Shown here: positions 1 to 8,311 of the stretch, piece after piece
How the letters are laid out: the number at the start of each line of letters is the position of its first letter
Position numbering within the stretch: the first letter of the stretch is position 1
Source of the DNA: Duganella sacchari
GTDB lineage: Bacteria; Pseudomonadota; Gammaproteobacteria; Burkholderiales; Burkholderiaceae_D
Length of the DNA: 64,000 nucleotides
Assembly (NCBI RefSeq): GCF_900143065.1
Contig: NZ_FRCX01000008.1
Location: forward strand, 62,001-126,000
Direction: 5' to 3'
Translations under genes and position numbers: made by a program
Notes under the pieces: generated by a model
Seen by the model: the letters and a program-made list of their open reading frames with translations, nothing else
Database searches by the model: none
Told to the model about the DNA's origin: nothing

Positions 1-741
1 GACTATCGCCAGCATCACGGTGTGCTTTTCCGGCGTCGCCTTTTTCGGCTTGCGCACCGGCAGGTCCTTGGTACGCTGGGTGGCAAACGCCACGCAGCGC
101 GGCTGCATCGGGCAGCGCTCACACGACGGACTGCTGCGCGTGCACAAGGTCGCGCCCATGTCCATCAGGCCCTGCGTGTACGACTCGATGCCCGTCTCCG
201 GCAACAGCGCTTCCGCGCGCCGCCACATGGCGTCCTCGGTCTTTTTCTCGCCCGGATAGGTGTCGATGCCAAACACGCGTGCAAACACGCGCTTGACATT
301 GCCATCCATGATGGCCGCGCGCCGGCCACTGGAAAACGCTGCAATCGCCGCCGCCGTTGAACGGCCGATGCCAGGCAACTCCGCCAGCAGCACGGGATCG
401 GCAGGGAATACGCCGTCATACTCCGCCACCACGCGCTGCGCGCATTTGTGCAGATTGCGCGCCCGCGTGTAGTAACCCAGGCCGCTCCATTGCGCCATCA
501 CGTCCTCCACCGGCGCGGCGGCCAGATCGCGCAGGGTAGGGAAGCGCTCCAGGAAGCGCGCGTAATACCCGAGCACAGCCGACACCTGCGTCTGCTGCAA
601 CATGATTTCAGACAGCCAGATCAAATATGCGTCGGTGGTGTTCTGCCACGGCAGGGCGTGACGGCCATGGACTTTTTGCCAGCCGATCAGATCGGCCGAA
701 AAACTGGGATCTGCAAAATTCTCTACTGCGACTACTTTCAT
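1..741 (-). CDS. mutY: A/G-specific adenine glycosylase MutY (C-terminus cut by window edge)
   Basis: Base-excision repair enzyme that removes adenine mispaired with 8-oxoguanine. The reading frame is open from the ATG at 741 down to base 1, giving 247 residues without a stop. Visible signatures are the catalytic Glu in SEIMLQQTQ (about residue 45), the helix-hairpin-helix LPGIGRSTA (122-130), the catalytic Asp in DGNVKRV (146), and a 4Fe-4S loop with Cys spacing C-X6-C-X2-C-X5-C (190-206). The C-terminal 8-oxoG-recognition domain lies outside the window. An AGGA-type ribosome site precedes the ATG. The gene starts 11 bp after the dynamin-like gene ends, so it is probably the last or a late gene of the mutM operon. 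Confidence 0.95.
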   Translation of the reverse strand, partial: MKVVAVENFADPSFSADLIGWQKVHGRHALPWQNTTDAYLIWLSEIMLQQTQVSAVLGYYARFLERFPTLRDLAAAPVEDVMAQWSGLGYYTRARNLHKCAQRVVAEYDGVFPADPVLLAELPGIGRSTAAAIAAFSSGRRAAIMDGNVKRVFARVFGIDTYPGEKKTEDAMWRRAEALLPETGIESYTQGLMDMGATLCTRSSPSCERCPMQPRCVAFATQRTKDLPVRKPKKATPEKHTVMLAIV

Positions 742-752
742 CGTGTTCCTAA

Positions 753-2684
753 TTAAGCGGCGGCGTCGAGCGCCACAAACTCCGCGTTGATGGCGATGCT
801 GATGGCGCCGGCCAGTTCGTTGAGACGCATCTTCTGCGCTTCCAGCTCCTGCTGGCTGCGTTCAAACGCATCGATTTTCTGTTCCAGGCTGTCGGTCGCA
901 TCGTGGATGCGCTGGATCGACGCCAGCCGGTGTTTCAACTGATCCTTATGCTGCCGGATCTGCGCCTCCAGCGGCGCCATGATGACCTTGAGCCACGCTT
1001 CCGCATCGTTGTTGGCGGCCTTGAAGCAGCCGCGCACGCGCGAAGCGATGGTGTCGAAGAACTTTTCCATCAGCACCACGCGGCTGGTGGTAATCAGGGT
1101 CGCCGTGCCGAAGGTCTTGTAGTAGATTGCCTCGATGCTGGCCATCTCGTCGCGGTACGGCGCCAGCGAGAACGGCATCGGCAATGCCAGCGTCAGGCCG
1201 TGCTCGCTGGAGAAGCGGCGGTACATCACGCCCATCATCTCGGTGATCTCGATGGTCTTGCGCTCCGCTGCGTCCAGATTGGCGCGCGTGCGTTCGAAAT
1301 AGCTGCGCACCGCATCGCGCACGCCGATGAAAAAGCGGCTGCGCTGCATCTCTTCGCGTACCTGCTCGATATCGTCGCGCACGATGTCCATGCCCATGCA
1401 GGTGTACAGCTCGGTCGACAGGCGCGTGAAGACCGCGCGCGTCGCCTGCAGCTTGAACAGGCTGGCGTCGAACTCCTTCTTTTCCACATCAATGCGGCGC
1501 ATCATGTGCGCCACCACGCTGTGGTTCTTGCCGCGCAGGCTCTTCAGCTCGTGCAGCTGCTCGACGATGCCGCGGATGCGCGCGTTCAGCATGCCTTGCT
1601 GCGCCGTGCTCAGGGCCTGCAAATCCTCGCTCAGGTGCCGGCGCACGATGTCCTTCTTGGCCGGAATCAGCTCGTTGAACAGCGCACCTTCCAGCGCATG
1701 CAGGCGGCTGCGTGCCTGCAGCTCGACATCGTGATTGATCTTGCCCACCAGCGCCTTTTGCGCCGACACGGGAAACACCTGGCGCGGCTCCAGCGACAGG
1801 ATGTGGGCGACATTGGCCTGCTGGCGTTCAATCTCGGCGTTGACGTCGTCTTCGCTGCGCAGCTCATCCCACATGCTGTCGATTTTATTCAGCACCACCA
1901 GGCGGCCCGCACCGGCGCCGATGTGATTGCGCCAGACTTCGATATCGCTCTTGGTCACGCCGGTATCGGCGGCCAGGATGAACAGCACCGCGTGCGCGTT
2001 CGGGATCAGGTTCAGCGTCAGCTCGGGCTCGGTGCCGATGGCGTTCAGACCTGGCGTATCCAGGATTACCAGGCCCTGCTTGAGCAGCGGATGCGGGAAA
2101 TTGATGATCGCATGCCGCCACAGCGAAATTTCCACATGGCCGTTGTCATCCAGCGTGACCGGCATGTCGGGATCGTCCTCGTCGTACAGGCCGTAGCGCT
2201 TGGCTTCTTCCACCGGCACATAGCGCGTCTTGCTGACCTGCTTGAACGCCTCGTGAATGTCGGCGCCCGCGTCCAGGTTCAGCGGCAGCACGGTCCACGC
2301 GGCAGGCTGGTCGCGGTAATCGCCGGTGGACAGGTTGTCGGCCCGCGTTTCGATCGGCAGCAGGCGGATCGACGGCGCCAGGCTGGCATCCCACAGCAGC
2401 TCGGTGGGGCACATGGTGGTGCGGCCGGCGGCGGACGGCAGGATGCGCTGGCCATATTCGGCAAAGAAGATGGCGTTGATCAGTTCCGATTTACCGCGCG
2501 AGAATTCCGCCACAAAGGCGACCGACAGCTTGTCATCCGCCAGCCGGGTCAGGGTGCGGACGATGCGCTGCTCGGTGGCGGCATCGGTCAGGGCTGCGCC
2601 CGCCATCCACGTCTGATAGTTTTTCAGCGCGTTGACGACGCCCTGCCGCCAGGCGCTGTACTGTTCAAAATCCCTGACCATCAT
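753..2684 (-). CDS. Dynamin-family GTPase, 643 aa
   Basis: Large GTPase of the bacterial dynamin-like superfamily. These proteins remodel or tether membranes; the role of this one is unknown. The G1 loop reads AEFSRGKSE (59-67, with Ala in place of the first Gly), a TT switch follows at about 89-90, DTPG is at 209-212 and NKID at 266-269. After the G domain comes a long, charged, mostly helical region (about 300-640) that fits a dynamin stalk. It sits between mutM (10 bp upstream) and mutY (11 bp downstream) on the same strand, so co-transcription with the two 8-oxoguanine glycosylases is likely. The protein begins Met-Met, and either Met could initiate. Confidence 0.85.
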   Translation of the reverse strand: MMVRDFEQYSAWRQGVVNALKNYQTWMAGAALTDAATEQRIVRTLTRLADDKLSVAFVAEFSRGKSELINAIFFAEYGQRILPSAAGRTTMCPTELLWDASLAPSIRLLPIETRADNLSTGDYRDQPAAWTVLPLNLDAGADIHEAFKQVSKTRYVPVEEAKRYGLYDEDDPDMPVTLDDNGHVEISLWRHAIINFPHPLLKQGLVILDTPGLNAIGTEPELTLNLIPNAHAVLFILAADTGVTKSDIEVWRNHIGAGAGRLVVLNKIDSMWDELRSEDDVNAEIERQQANVAHILSLEPRQVFPVSAQKALVGKINHDVELQARSRLHALEGALFNELIPAKKDIVRRHLSEDLQALSTAQQGMLNARIRGIVEQLHELKSLRGKNHSVVAHMMRRIDVEKKEFDASLFKLQATRAVFTRLSTELYTCMGMDIVRDDIEQVREEMQRSRFFIGVRDAVRSYFERTRANLDAAERKTIEITEMMGVMYRRFSSEHGLTLALPMPFSLAPYRDEMASIEAIYYKTFGTATLITTSRVVLMEKFFDTIASRVRGCFKAANNDAEAWLKVIMAPLEAQIRQHKDQLKHRLASIQRIHDATDSLEQKIDAFERSQQELEAQKMRLNELAGAISIAINAEFVALDAAA

Positions 2685-2694
2685 CTGTCTGCCC

Positions 2695-3528
2695 TTATTT
2701 TTGGCAATTTACACAATAGAAGGTAGAACGCTGCCCCTGTTTGATCTGGCGTATCGGCGCCGCGCACACGCGGCACGGCACACCAGTCCGATCATAGACG
2801 AAATAGGTCTGCTGGAAATATCCGGACTGCCCATTCACGCTAATAAAATCGCGCAGCGTGCTGCCGCCCTGGACGATGGCCTCGGCCAGGATCTCGCGCA
2901 CCGCCTGCGCCAGCTTCTCGTAACGGGCCAGGCTGATGCGTCTGGCCGGCGTTTTCGGGTTGATGCCGGCCCGGAACAGGCTTTCCGACGCATAGATATT
3001 GCCCACGCCAACCACGATATCGCCCGCCAGCAGCACCTGCTTGACGGGCGCGCTGCGCTGCCGGGTCTGATCGTACAGCAATTTCCCGCTAAAGCCCGCC
3101 TCCAGCGGCTCCACGCCCAGTTCACGCAGCAGGATGTGGTGCTCCAGGTCGCCGTCGGCGGCGTCATGCCACAGCACCGCGCCAAAGCGGCGCGGGTCTT
3201 TCATGCGCAGCACCTGGCGGCCGTCCGGGCTGTCCACTTCCAGATCGAAATGGTCATGTTTTTCCGGGGCAATGCCGGGCGCCATGACGCGCAAATGGCC
3301 CGACATGCCCAGATGGATGATGAGCGTGCCATGCGCGAAGTGCACCAGCAGGTACTTGCCGCGGCGGCCCGTACTCAGCACCTTGCGGCCCGCCAGCAGC
3401 TGCGGCAAGGCGGGCGGGAAGGGCCAGCGCAGGCCCGCGCGGCGCAGCACGACCGCGCGCACGGTGCGGCCTTCGATATGGGGCGCGACGCCGCGCCGGG
3501 TAACTTCGACTTCTGGTAATTCTGGCAT
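2695..3528 (-). CDS. mutM: Formamidopyrimidine-DNA glycosylase (Fpg/MutM)
   Basis: DNA glycosylase/AP lyase that removes 8-oxoguanine and formamidopyrimidines. The chosen ATG at 3528 gives MPELPEVEVT, so that after Met removal Pro becomes the catalytic N-terminal residue. The frame is open 23 codons further upstream, but starting there would bury this Pro. Lys58 (RRGKYL) and a C-terminal zinc finger C-X2-C-X16-C-X2-C ending in CVNCQK match the family. Length is 277 aa, standard for Fpg. It is first in a minus-strand operon with the dynamin-like gene and mutY, and is transcribed divergently from the TPR lipoprotein gene. The 132-bp divergent gap holds no strong minus-strand promoter that I could recognise. 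Confidence 0.96.
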   Translation of the reverse strand: MPELPEVEVTRRGVAPHIEGRTVRAVVLRRAGLRWPFPPALPQLLAGRKVLSTGRRGKYLLVHFAHGTLIIHLGMSGHLRVMAPGIAPEKHDHFDLEVDSPDGRQVLRMKDPRRFGAVLWHDAADGDLEHHILLRELGVEPLEAGFSGKLLYDQTRQRSAPVKQVLLAGDIVVGVGNIYASESLFRAGINPKTPARRISLARYEKLAQAVREILAEAIVQGGSTLRDFISVNGQSGYFQQTYFVYDRTGVPCRVCAAPIRQIKQGQRSTFYCVNCQK

Positions 3529-3660
3529 CTGTCTGGCTGGAGTGGAAAGATAGGCTGGGAATCTGGCCGTAGCGGAATATTTGGTTACACTAGTCAAACT
3601 CCGCGCGCGATGCGTTCGGCGTAAAATCTGACGTACTTGCTGACTTGCCAGGATTCCCCT

Positions 3661-5448
3661 TTGAAAAACGCTTTCGCCATTGTAACCCTCTCTGCCTTGC
3701 TGTCGGCGTGCGCTATCGCGCCGCAGAAGCAGGCCGAGTCCGCCGCAACGCCGCAGCCCGCCACGCCTGCCGAACCGGAGGCCGCCGCTGCGGTGGCCGA
3801 AGCTCCGGCCCCCACACCGGAAGCGCTGCCCAATACCGAGCTGACCGGCGATCTGCTGTTCCGCATCACCAAGGCGGAACTGGAGTTCAAGCAGGGCAAC
3901 TGGCAGGGACCGTACATCACCATGATGGCGCTGGCGCAGCAGACGCGCGATCCGCGCCTGGCGCGCCGTGCTGCGGAAATGGCCATGACGGCCAAGCAGG
4001 GCGGCGAGGCGATGTCGGCCATCCGTCTGTGGCGCAGCCTGGCGCCGGACTCGGACGATGCGATGCAGTACTTCCTCGGTTTTGCCGTGGCCGGCGATGA
4101 CCTCAGCGAAGCGGAAGCGTTATTCGAGCAGCGTCTCGCCAATGCGCCGCCGGCGGCACGTCCGCTGGCCATGTTCCAGATGCAGCAATACCTGCTGCGC
4201 GCCAAGGATAAGGCGGCCGCCTATACACTGCAGCAGCGCGTGCTGGGGCCGTATGACAGCGTGATGGAGTCGCACCTGATCCTGGCCCAGGGCGCATTTG
4301 CCCTGAACGATCCCGTCACCGCGCGCGCCGAAGCGGCCAAGGCGCTGGCCATCAAGCCGGATTCCGAACTGGCCATGCTGACCAGCGCACAGGTGTCGGG
4401 CGACATCGATTCTGCCGTCAAAGTGCTGACCGGCTTCCTGCAGCAATATCCCAAAGCGAACGAAGTGCGTGCCGCCTACGCCCGCCTGCTGGTGGACAAC
4501 AAGCAGCTCGACGAGGCGCGCAAGCAATTCCTGGTACTGCTCAAAGAACAACCGGACAACATTGCCACGCTGTTTGCGCTGGGCGTGATCGGCACCCAGA
4601 CCAACAATCTGGATGAGGCAGAAAAATACTTCAGCCGTTTCATCGCCGAACTGGAAGCCCACCCCAACGATGAGCGCGACCCGTCGAAAGCCCTGATGAT
4701 CCTGTCGCAGATCGCCGAACAGCGCGGCGATCTGGACGCGGCCTACAACTGGCTGGACAAGGTCGACAACAGCGATGAAAAAATCTATATCGCCGCCCGC
4801 ATGAAAATGGCGGCGCTGACTGCGCGCAAAGGCAATGTGGACGCAGCGCGCAAGCAGCTGGCTGACCTCAAGCCCAGCGACCCGAACGACCAGGCGCAGG
4901 TGTTCCAGACCGACGCCCAGCTGCTGCGCGACGCGGGCGATCACCGGGCCGCGTTCGTGGTGCTGGAAAACGCCATCAAGCGCTATCCGGGCAATCCCGA
5001 CCTGCTGTACGACTATGCCCTGGTGGCGGAGAAGCTGGGGCAGGTCGAGCTCATGGAGCGGTCGCTGCGCCAGGTGATGATTGCCGCACCAGACAACCAG
5101 CACGCCTACAACGCGCTGGGCTACTCGCTGGCCGAGCGCAACGAGCGTCTGCCGGAAGCCTATACGCTGATCGACAAGGCCATGAAAATGGCGCCTGGCG
5201 ATCCCTTCATCATGGACAGCATGGGCTGGGTGCAGTACCGCATGGGCAACCTGAGCGAAGCGGAGAGCTATCTGCGCCGCGCTTACGCGTTGCGCAGCGA
5301 TCCGGAAATCGCCGTGCACCTCGGTGAAGTGCTGTTTGCCAAAGGCGATGTCGATGGCGCGCAAAAAATCTGGAAGGAAGCGCGCGCCAAAGATCCCCAA
5401 AACGACGCGCTGAAGAGCACACTGGCGCGCCTCAACCAAAGCCTGTAA
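3661..5448 (+). CDS. TPR-repeat outer-membrane lipoprotein, 595 aa
   Basis: Tetratricopeptide-repeat lipoprotein. I place the start at TTG 3661, because AGGA sits seven bases upstream and the product begins MKNAFAIVTLSALLSAC, a signal peptide ending in a lipobox with Cys17. The frame opens at TTG 3637, but that start would add eight residues ahead of the signal. After an Ala/Pro-rich linker (about 20-60) the protein is helical, with several TPR-like units up to the C-terminus (for example LLYDYALVAEKLGQ and the AYNALGYSLAE block). A TAAAAT -10-like hexamer lies at 3622-3627. Its stop abuts the lolB start with no spacer, so the two are translationally linked. It probably works in an outer-membrane complex; the partner is unknown. 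Confidence 0.85.
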   Translation: MKNAFAIVTLSALLSACAIAPQKQAESAATPQPATPAEPEAAAAVAEAPAPTPEALPNTELTGDLLFRITKAELEFKQGNWQGPYITMMALAQQTRDPRLARRAAEMAMTAKQGGEAMSAIRLWRSLAPDSDDAMQYFLGFAVAGDDLSEAEALFEQRLANAPPAARPLAMFQMQQYLLRAKDKAAAYTLQQRVLGPYDSVMESHLILAQGAFALNDPVTARAEAAKALAIKPDSELAMLTSAQVSGDIDSAVKVLTGFLQQYPKANEVRAAYARLLVDNKQLDEARKQFLVLLKEQPDNIATLFALGVIGTQTNNLDEAEKYFSRFIAELEAHPNDERDPSKALMILSQIAEQRGDLDAAYNWLDKVDNSDEKIYIAARMKMAALTARKGNVDAARKQLADLKPSDPNDQAQVFQTDAQLLRDAGDHRAAFVVLENAIKRYPGNPDLLYDYALVAEKLGQVELMERSLRQVMIAAPDNQHAYNALGYSLAERNERLPEAYTLIDKAMKMAPGDPFIMDSMGWVQYRMGNLSEAESYLRRAYALRSDPEIAVHLGEVLFAKGDVDGAQKIWKEARAKDPQNDALKSTLARLNQSL

Positions 5449-6048
5449 ATGATACGACCACTACTGATTGCTGTTGCCCTGAGCGCGCTGGCCGGCTGCG
5501 CCAGCACGCCTTCCACGCCACGTTCCAGCGCCGCTGTCGCGCCCTACCGCGACAGCGTTGACCTGAATGGCCGCATCGCCATCAACTACAGCCGCGACGG
5601 CAAGAAGGAATCGCTGAACGGCACCTTCAGCTGGCATCAAAGCCAGGCCAATACCGACGTCAACCTGATTTCACCGACCGGACAGACGGTGGCCGTCATC
5701 AACGTGACGCCGCGTTCGGCCACGCTGACGGAAAGCGGCAAGCCGCCGCGCACCGCACCTGACCTGGATACGCTGACGGCGCAAACGCTGGGCTGGACCT
5801 TGCCGGTGTCCGGCCTGCGCGACTGGCTGCAAGGTTATGCCACCGACAGCGAGGGCAAGCGCTTTGTCGCCTCGCCGGCCAACGACAACGTCATCACGCG
5901 CGATGGCTGGAAGCTGGAGTACATGAGCTGGCAGGACGAGAGCGCCAAGGTGCCGCAGCCCAAGCGCATTGACGTCACGCGCATCGCGCTGGGGCAGGCG
6001 GTGGAGGATATGCAAATCCGCATCGTCATCTATCCCGCCGACCAGTAA
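5449..6048 (+). CDS. lolB: Outer-membrane lipoprotein receptor LolB
   Basis: Receives lipoproteins from the periplasmic carrier LolA and inserts them into the outer membrane. The 199-aa product starts with a lipoprotein signal whose lipobox is LAGC (Cys17), followed by a Ser/Thr/Pro linker and a LolB-like beta domain with NGRIAINYSRDGKKESLNG. The ATG at 5449 follows directly on the TAA of the TPR gene, and ispE begins 9 bp after the stop. This is the usual betaproteobacterial order TPR-lolB-ispE. No separate promoter is visible, so it is read as part of that operon. Confidence 0.93.
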   Translation: MIRPLLIAVALSALAGCASTPSTPRSSAAVAPYRDSVDLNGRIAINYSRDGKKESLNGTFSWHQSQANTDVNLISPTGQTVAVINVTPRSATLTESGKPPRTAPDLDTLTAQTLGWTLPVSGLRDWLQGYATDSEGKRFVASPANDNVITRDGWKLEYMSWQDESAKVPQPKRIDVTRIALGQAVEDMQIRIVIYPADQ

Positions 6049-6057
6049 AATGCACGC

Positions 6058-6924
6058 ATGACTGAACTGAACCACTGCCCGGCGCCCGCCAAGCTCAACT
6101 TATTCCTGCACGTGAATGGCCGCCGTGCAGACGGCTATCACCTGCTGCAAACCGTGTTCCAGCTGATCGATCACGGCGACACGCTGCACTTCACGCTGCG
6201 CGACGATACGGTGCTGCGCCGCGTGACCGACATGCCGGGCGTGCCGGAACAGAGCGACCTGATGATTCGTGCGGCAACGCTGCTGCAGGCGGAAGTGCTG
6301 CGCCGCACGGGCGTGCTGCCGCGCGGCGTCGATATCGCGATTGACAAGGTGCTGCCCATGGGCGGCGGCGTGGGCGGCGGTTCGTCCGATGCGGCCACCA
6401 CGCTGATGGCGCTGAACAAGTTGTGGAACGCCGGACTGAGCAAACAGGAACTCATGGATCTGGGCCTGCCGCTGGGCGCCGATATCCCGTTTTTCATCTT
6501 TGGCGAGACCGCGTTTGCCGAGGGCGTGGGCGAGGCGCTGCAGCCGGTGCAGGCGCCGGATTGCTGGTATGTGGTTATCGAACCTGGTGTCATGGTGCCA
6601 ACAGCTGCAATTTTTGGCTCAGAACAATTGACAAGGGATACGCCGGTCGTTAATATAGCGGACTTTTCCAGCCACTCCAGAATAGCGGGGTTTGGAAAGA
6701 ACGACTTGCAACAGGTAGCAACGAAGTTATTCCCGCCGGTAGCAGAAGCGGTAGAATGGCTAGGTGCTTACGGTGATGCCAGGATGACTGGCTCCGGTGC
6801 ATGTGTGTTCAGTGCGGTAGCATCCGAGGACGACGCCGACGCGGTACTTGAAAAAGTCCCAGCGAAGTGGAAAGCCTGGAAAGCCAAAGCGCTGCAACAG
6901 CATCCGATCATCGCGAAGTTGTAG
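6058..6924 (+). CDS. ispE: 4-diphosphocytidyl-2-C-methyl-D-erythritol kinase IspE
   Basis: ATP-dependent kinase of the MEP pathway to isopentenyl diphosphate. It is a GHMP-family protein of 288 aa with the N-terminal PAKLNLFLHV motif (Lys about 12), the ATP loop PMGGGVGGGSSDAATTL (about 100-116), PLGADIPFF with the catalytic Asp near 142, and a C-terminal GSGACVF loop. From about base 6590 the codon usage changes sharply: ATA, AGA, AGG, TTA, CTA, TCA and GGA appear in a gene whose first half uses mostly GC-ending codons. The protein still aligns with the family, so this is not a frameshift. It is followed by the tRNA-Gln promoter. Confidence 0.96.
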   Translation: MTELNHCPAPAKLNLFLHVNGRRADGYHLLQTVFQLIDHGDTLHFTLRDDTVLRRVTDMPGVPEQSDLMIRAATLLQAEVLRRTGVLPRGVDIAIDKVLPMGGGVGGGSSDAATTLMALNKLWNAGLSKQELMDLGLPLGADIPFFIFGETAFAEGVGEALQPVQAPDCWYVVIEPGVMVPTAAIFGSEQLTRDTPVVNIADFSSHSRIAGFGKNDLQQVATKLFPPVAEAVEWLGAYGDARMTGSGACVFSAVASEDDADAVLEKVPAKWKAWKAKALQQHPIIAKL

Positions 6925-6939
6925 GACGGAAAAAAGAAT

Positions 6940-6967
6940 TTGCGAAGCGTGAAAATGGCTGTATAAT
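6940..6967 (+). promoter_or_regulatory. Sigma-70 promoter for tRNA-Gln and probably prs
   Basis: TTGCGA (6940-6945), a 16-bp spacer and a perfect TATAAT (6962-6967). The predicted start is near 6974, about 26 bases before the tRNA. It begins 15 bp after the ispE stop and has no other gene to serve. Confidence 0.75.
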
Positions 6968-6999
6968 ATTGGCCTGTAACGACGAGCAGTCAGTTGCGT

Positions 7000-7076
7000 A
7001 GGGGAATCGCCAAGCTGGTTAAGGCACCGGATTTTGATTCCGGCATACCAAGGTTCGAATCCTTGTTCCCCTGCCA
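7000..7076 (+). tRNA. tRNA-Gln (anticodon TTG)
   Basis: A 77-nt cloverleaf. The acceptor arm AGGGGAA pairs with TTCCCCT. The anticodon stem CCGGA/TCCGG encloses the loop TTTTGAT, with anticodon TTG at 7034-7036. The T arm contains GGTTCGAATCC, and CCA is encoded at 7074-7076. It decodes CAA/CAG. Its position between ispE and prs is the usual one in Burkholderiales. Confidence 0.98.
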
Positions 7077-7131
7077 TTCGTTTGTATCTGGACCCGTCGA
7101 GGCGTATGTCTCCGGCCAGATAGAGCAAAAG

Positions 7132-7164
7132 TGAGGCGCACAATGCGCCTCATTCTACTTGTTT
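7132..7164 (+). terminator. Hairpin between tRNA-Gln and prs: attenuator, terminator or processing site
   Basis: A perfect 9-bp stem TGAGGCGCA/TGCGCCTCA (7132-7140 and 7144-7152) with loop CAA, followed by the pyrimidine-rich TTCTACTTGTTT. It can form in the RNA that leaves the tRNA and runs toward prs. The U-tract is interrupted, so termination would be partial. It may instead protect the prs 5' end after tRNA processing. Confidence 0.45.
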
Positions 7165-7225
7165 CAGTGCCACGCGGCTTCCGCTGGCTTTCTTCAAAAT
7201 CTTCTACAACTTCTCTGGGACTCCC

Positions 7226-8176
7226 ATGGCTTACGAAAACCTGATGGTTTTTACCGGCAACGCTAATCCCGCGTTGGCAGAAGGAGTCGCAAAAAATCTC
7301 GGCATCCCTCTCGGCAAAGCGAACGTTTCGAAATTCTCGGACGGCGAAGTAATGGTTGAAATTAACGAGAACGTCCGCGGTAAAGACGTCTTCGTTCTGC
7401 AATCGACCTGCGCGCCTACCAACGACAACCTGATGGAACTGATCCTGATGGTTGACGCACTGAAACGTGCATCTGCCGGCCGTATCACCGCAGCGATTCC
7501 TTACTTCGGCTACGCCCGTCAAGACCGCCGTCCACGTTCCGCACGTGTGGCGATTTCGGCCAAAGTGGTTGCCAACATGCTGGAAGAAGCCGGCGTTGAG
7601 CGCGTTCTGATCATGGATCTGCACGCAGACCAGATCCAGGGCTTCTTCGATATCCCGGTTGACAATATTTACGCTTCGCCAATTCTGCTGAGCGATCTGC
7701 AGAAGAAGCACAACGAAGACCTGCTGGTGGTATCGCCAGACGTCGGCGGTGTGGTGCGTGCCCGTGCACTGGCAAAACGTCTGGGTTGCGACCTGGCCAT
7801 CATCGACAAGCGCCGTCCAAAAGCCAATGTCTCCGAAGTGATGAACATCATCGGTGACGTTGAAGGCCGTAACTGCGTGATCATGGATGACATGGTCGAC
7901 ACCGCAGGTACCCTGGTCAAGGCAGCGGAAGTGCTGAAAGAGCGCGGCGCCAAGAAAGTCATCGCTTACTGCACGCACCCGGTGCTGTCCGGTCCGGCAA
8001 TCGACCGCATCAACAGCTCGTCGCTGGATGAGCTGGTCGTGACCGACACTATTCCGCTGTCGGACGCCGCCAAGCAGTGCACCAAGATCCGTCAACTGAC
8101 CTGCGCACCACTGCTGGCAGAGACGTTCAAACGCATCATCAAGGGCGATTCCGTGATCTCCCTGTTTGTCGACTAA
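7226..8176 (+). CDS. prs: Ribose-phosphate pyrophosphokinase
   Basis: Makes PRPP from ribose 5-phosphate and ATP for purine, pyrimidine, histidine, tryptophan and NAD synthesis. The product has 316 aa and is full length. It begins MAYENLMVFTGNANPALAE, contains the RQDRRPRSARVAISAK loop (about 100-115), the histidine/metal region LHADQIQGFFD (about 132-142) and the PRPP loop IMDDMVDTAGTL (about 219-230). Codon use is clearly optimised (many CCA, GGC, CGT), as expected for a highly expressed gene. Its leader runs from the tRNA promoter through the 7132 hairpin; no closer promoter is obvious. It ends at a strong terminator. Confidence 0.98.
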   Translation: MAYENLMVFTGNANPALAEGVAKNLGIPLGKANVSKFSDGEVMVEINENVRGKDVFVLQSTCAPTNDNLMELILMVDALKRASAGRITAAIPYFGYARQDRRPRSARVAISAKVVANMLEEAGVERVLIMDLHADQIQGFFDIPVDNIYASPILLSDLQKKHNEDLLVVSPDVGGVVRARALAKRLGCDLAIIDKRRPKANVSEVMNIIGDVEGRNCVIMDDMVDTAGTLVKAAEVLKERGAKKVIAYCTHPVLSGPAIDRINSSSLDELVVTDTIPLSDAAKQCTKIRQLTCAPLLAETFKRIIKGDSVISLFVD

Positions 8177-8204
8177 ACGGCAAACGACAAGTCAGTTTTT
8201 CAGG

Positions 8205-8240
8205 CGGCGCGCCCGGTTTTTAGCCGGGCGCGCCGTTTTT
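8205..8240 (+). terminator. Rho-independent terminator of prs
   Basis: A 12-bp perfect GC stem CGGCGCGCCCGG/CCGGGCGCGCCG with loop TTTTTAG and a T5 tail. It lies 28 bp after the prs stop. Confidence 0.92.
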
Positions 8241-8311
8241 CCCGAAGCGCGCCTGGTCGCGGGGCGCTTCATAACACGGGGCGCAAGCCCTGTTATTTAT
8301 TGGAGTTTCAC

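Noticed and set aside
903..2726. 607-codon open frame on the plus strand opposite the dynamin-like gene
   Set aside because: Low-complexity His/Arg/Gln/Ala translation, no ribosome site, fully inside a gene with clear GTPase motifs. It is a high-GC antisense shadow.
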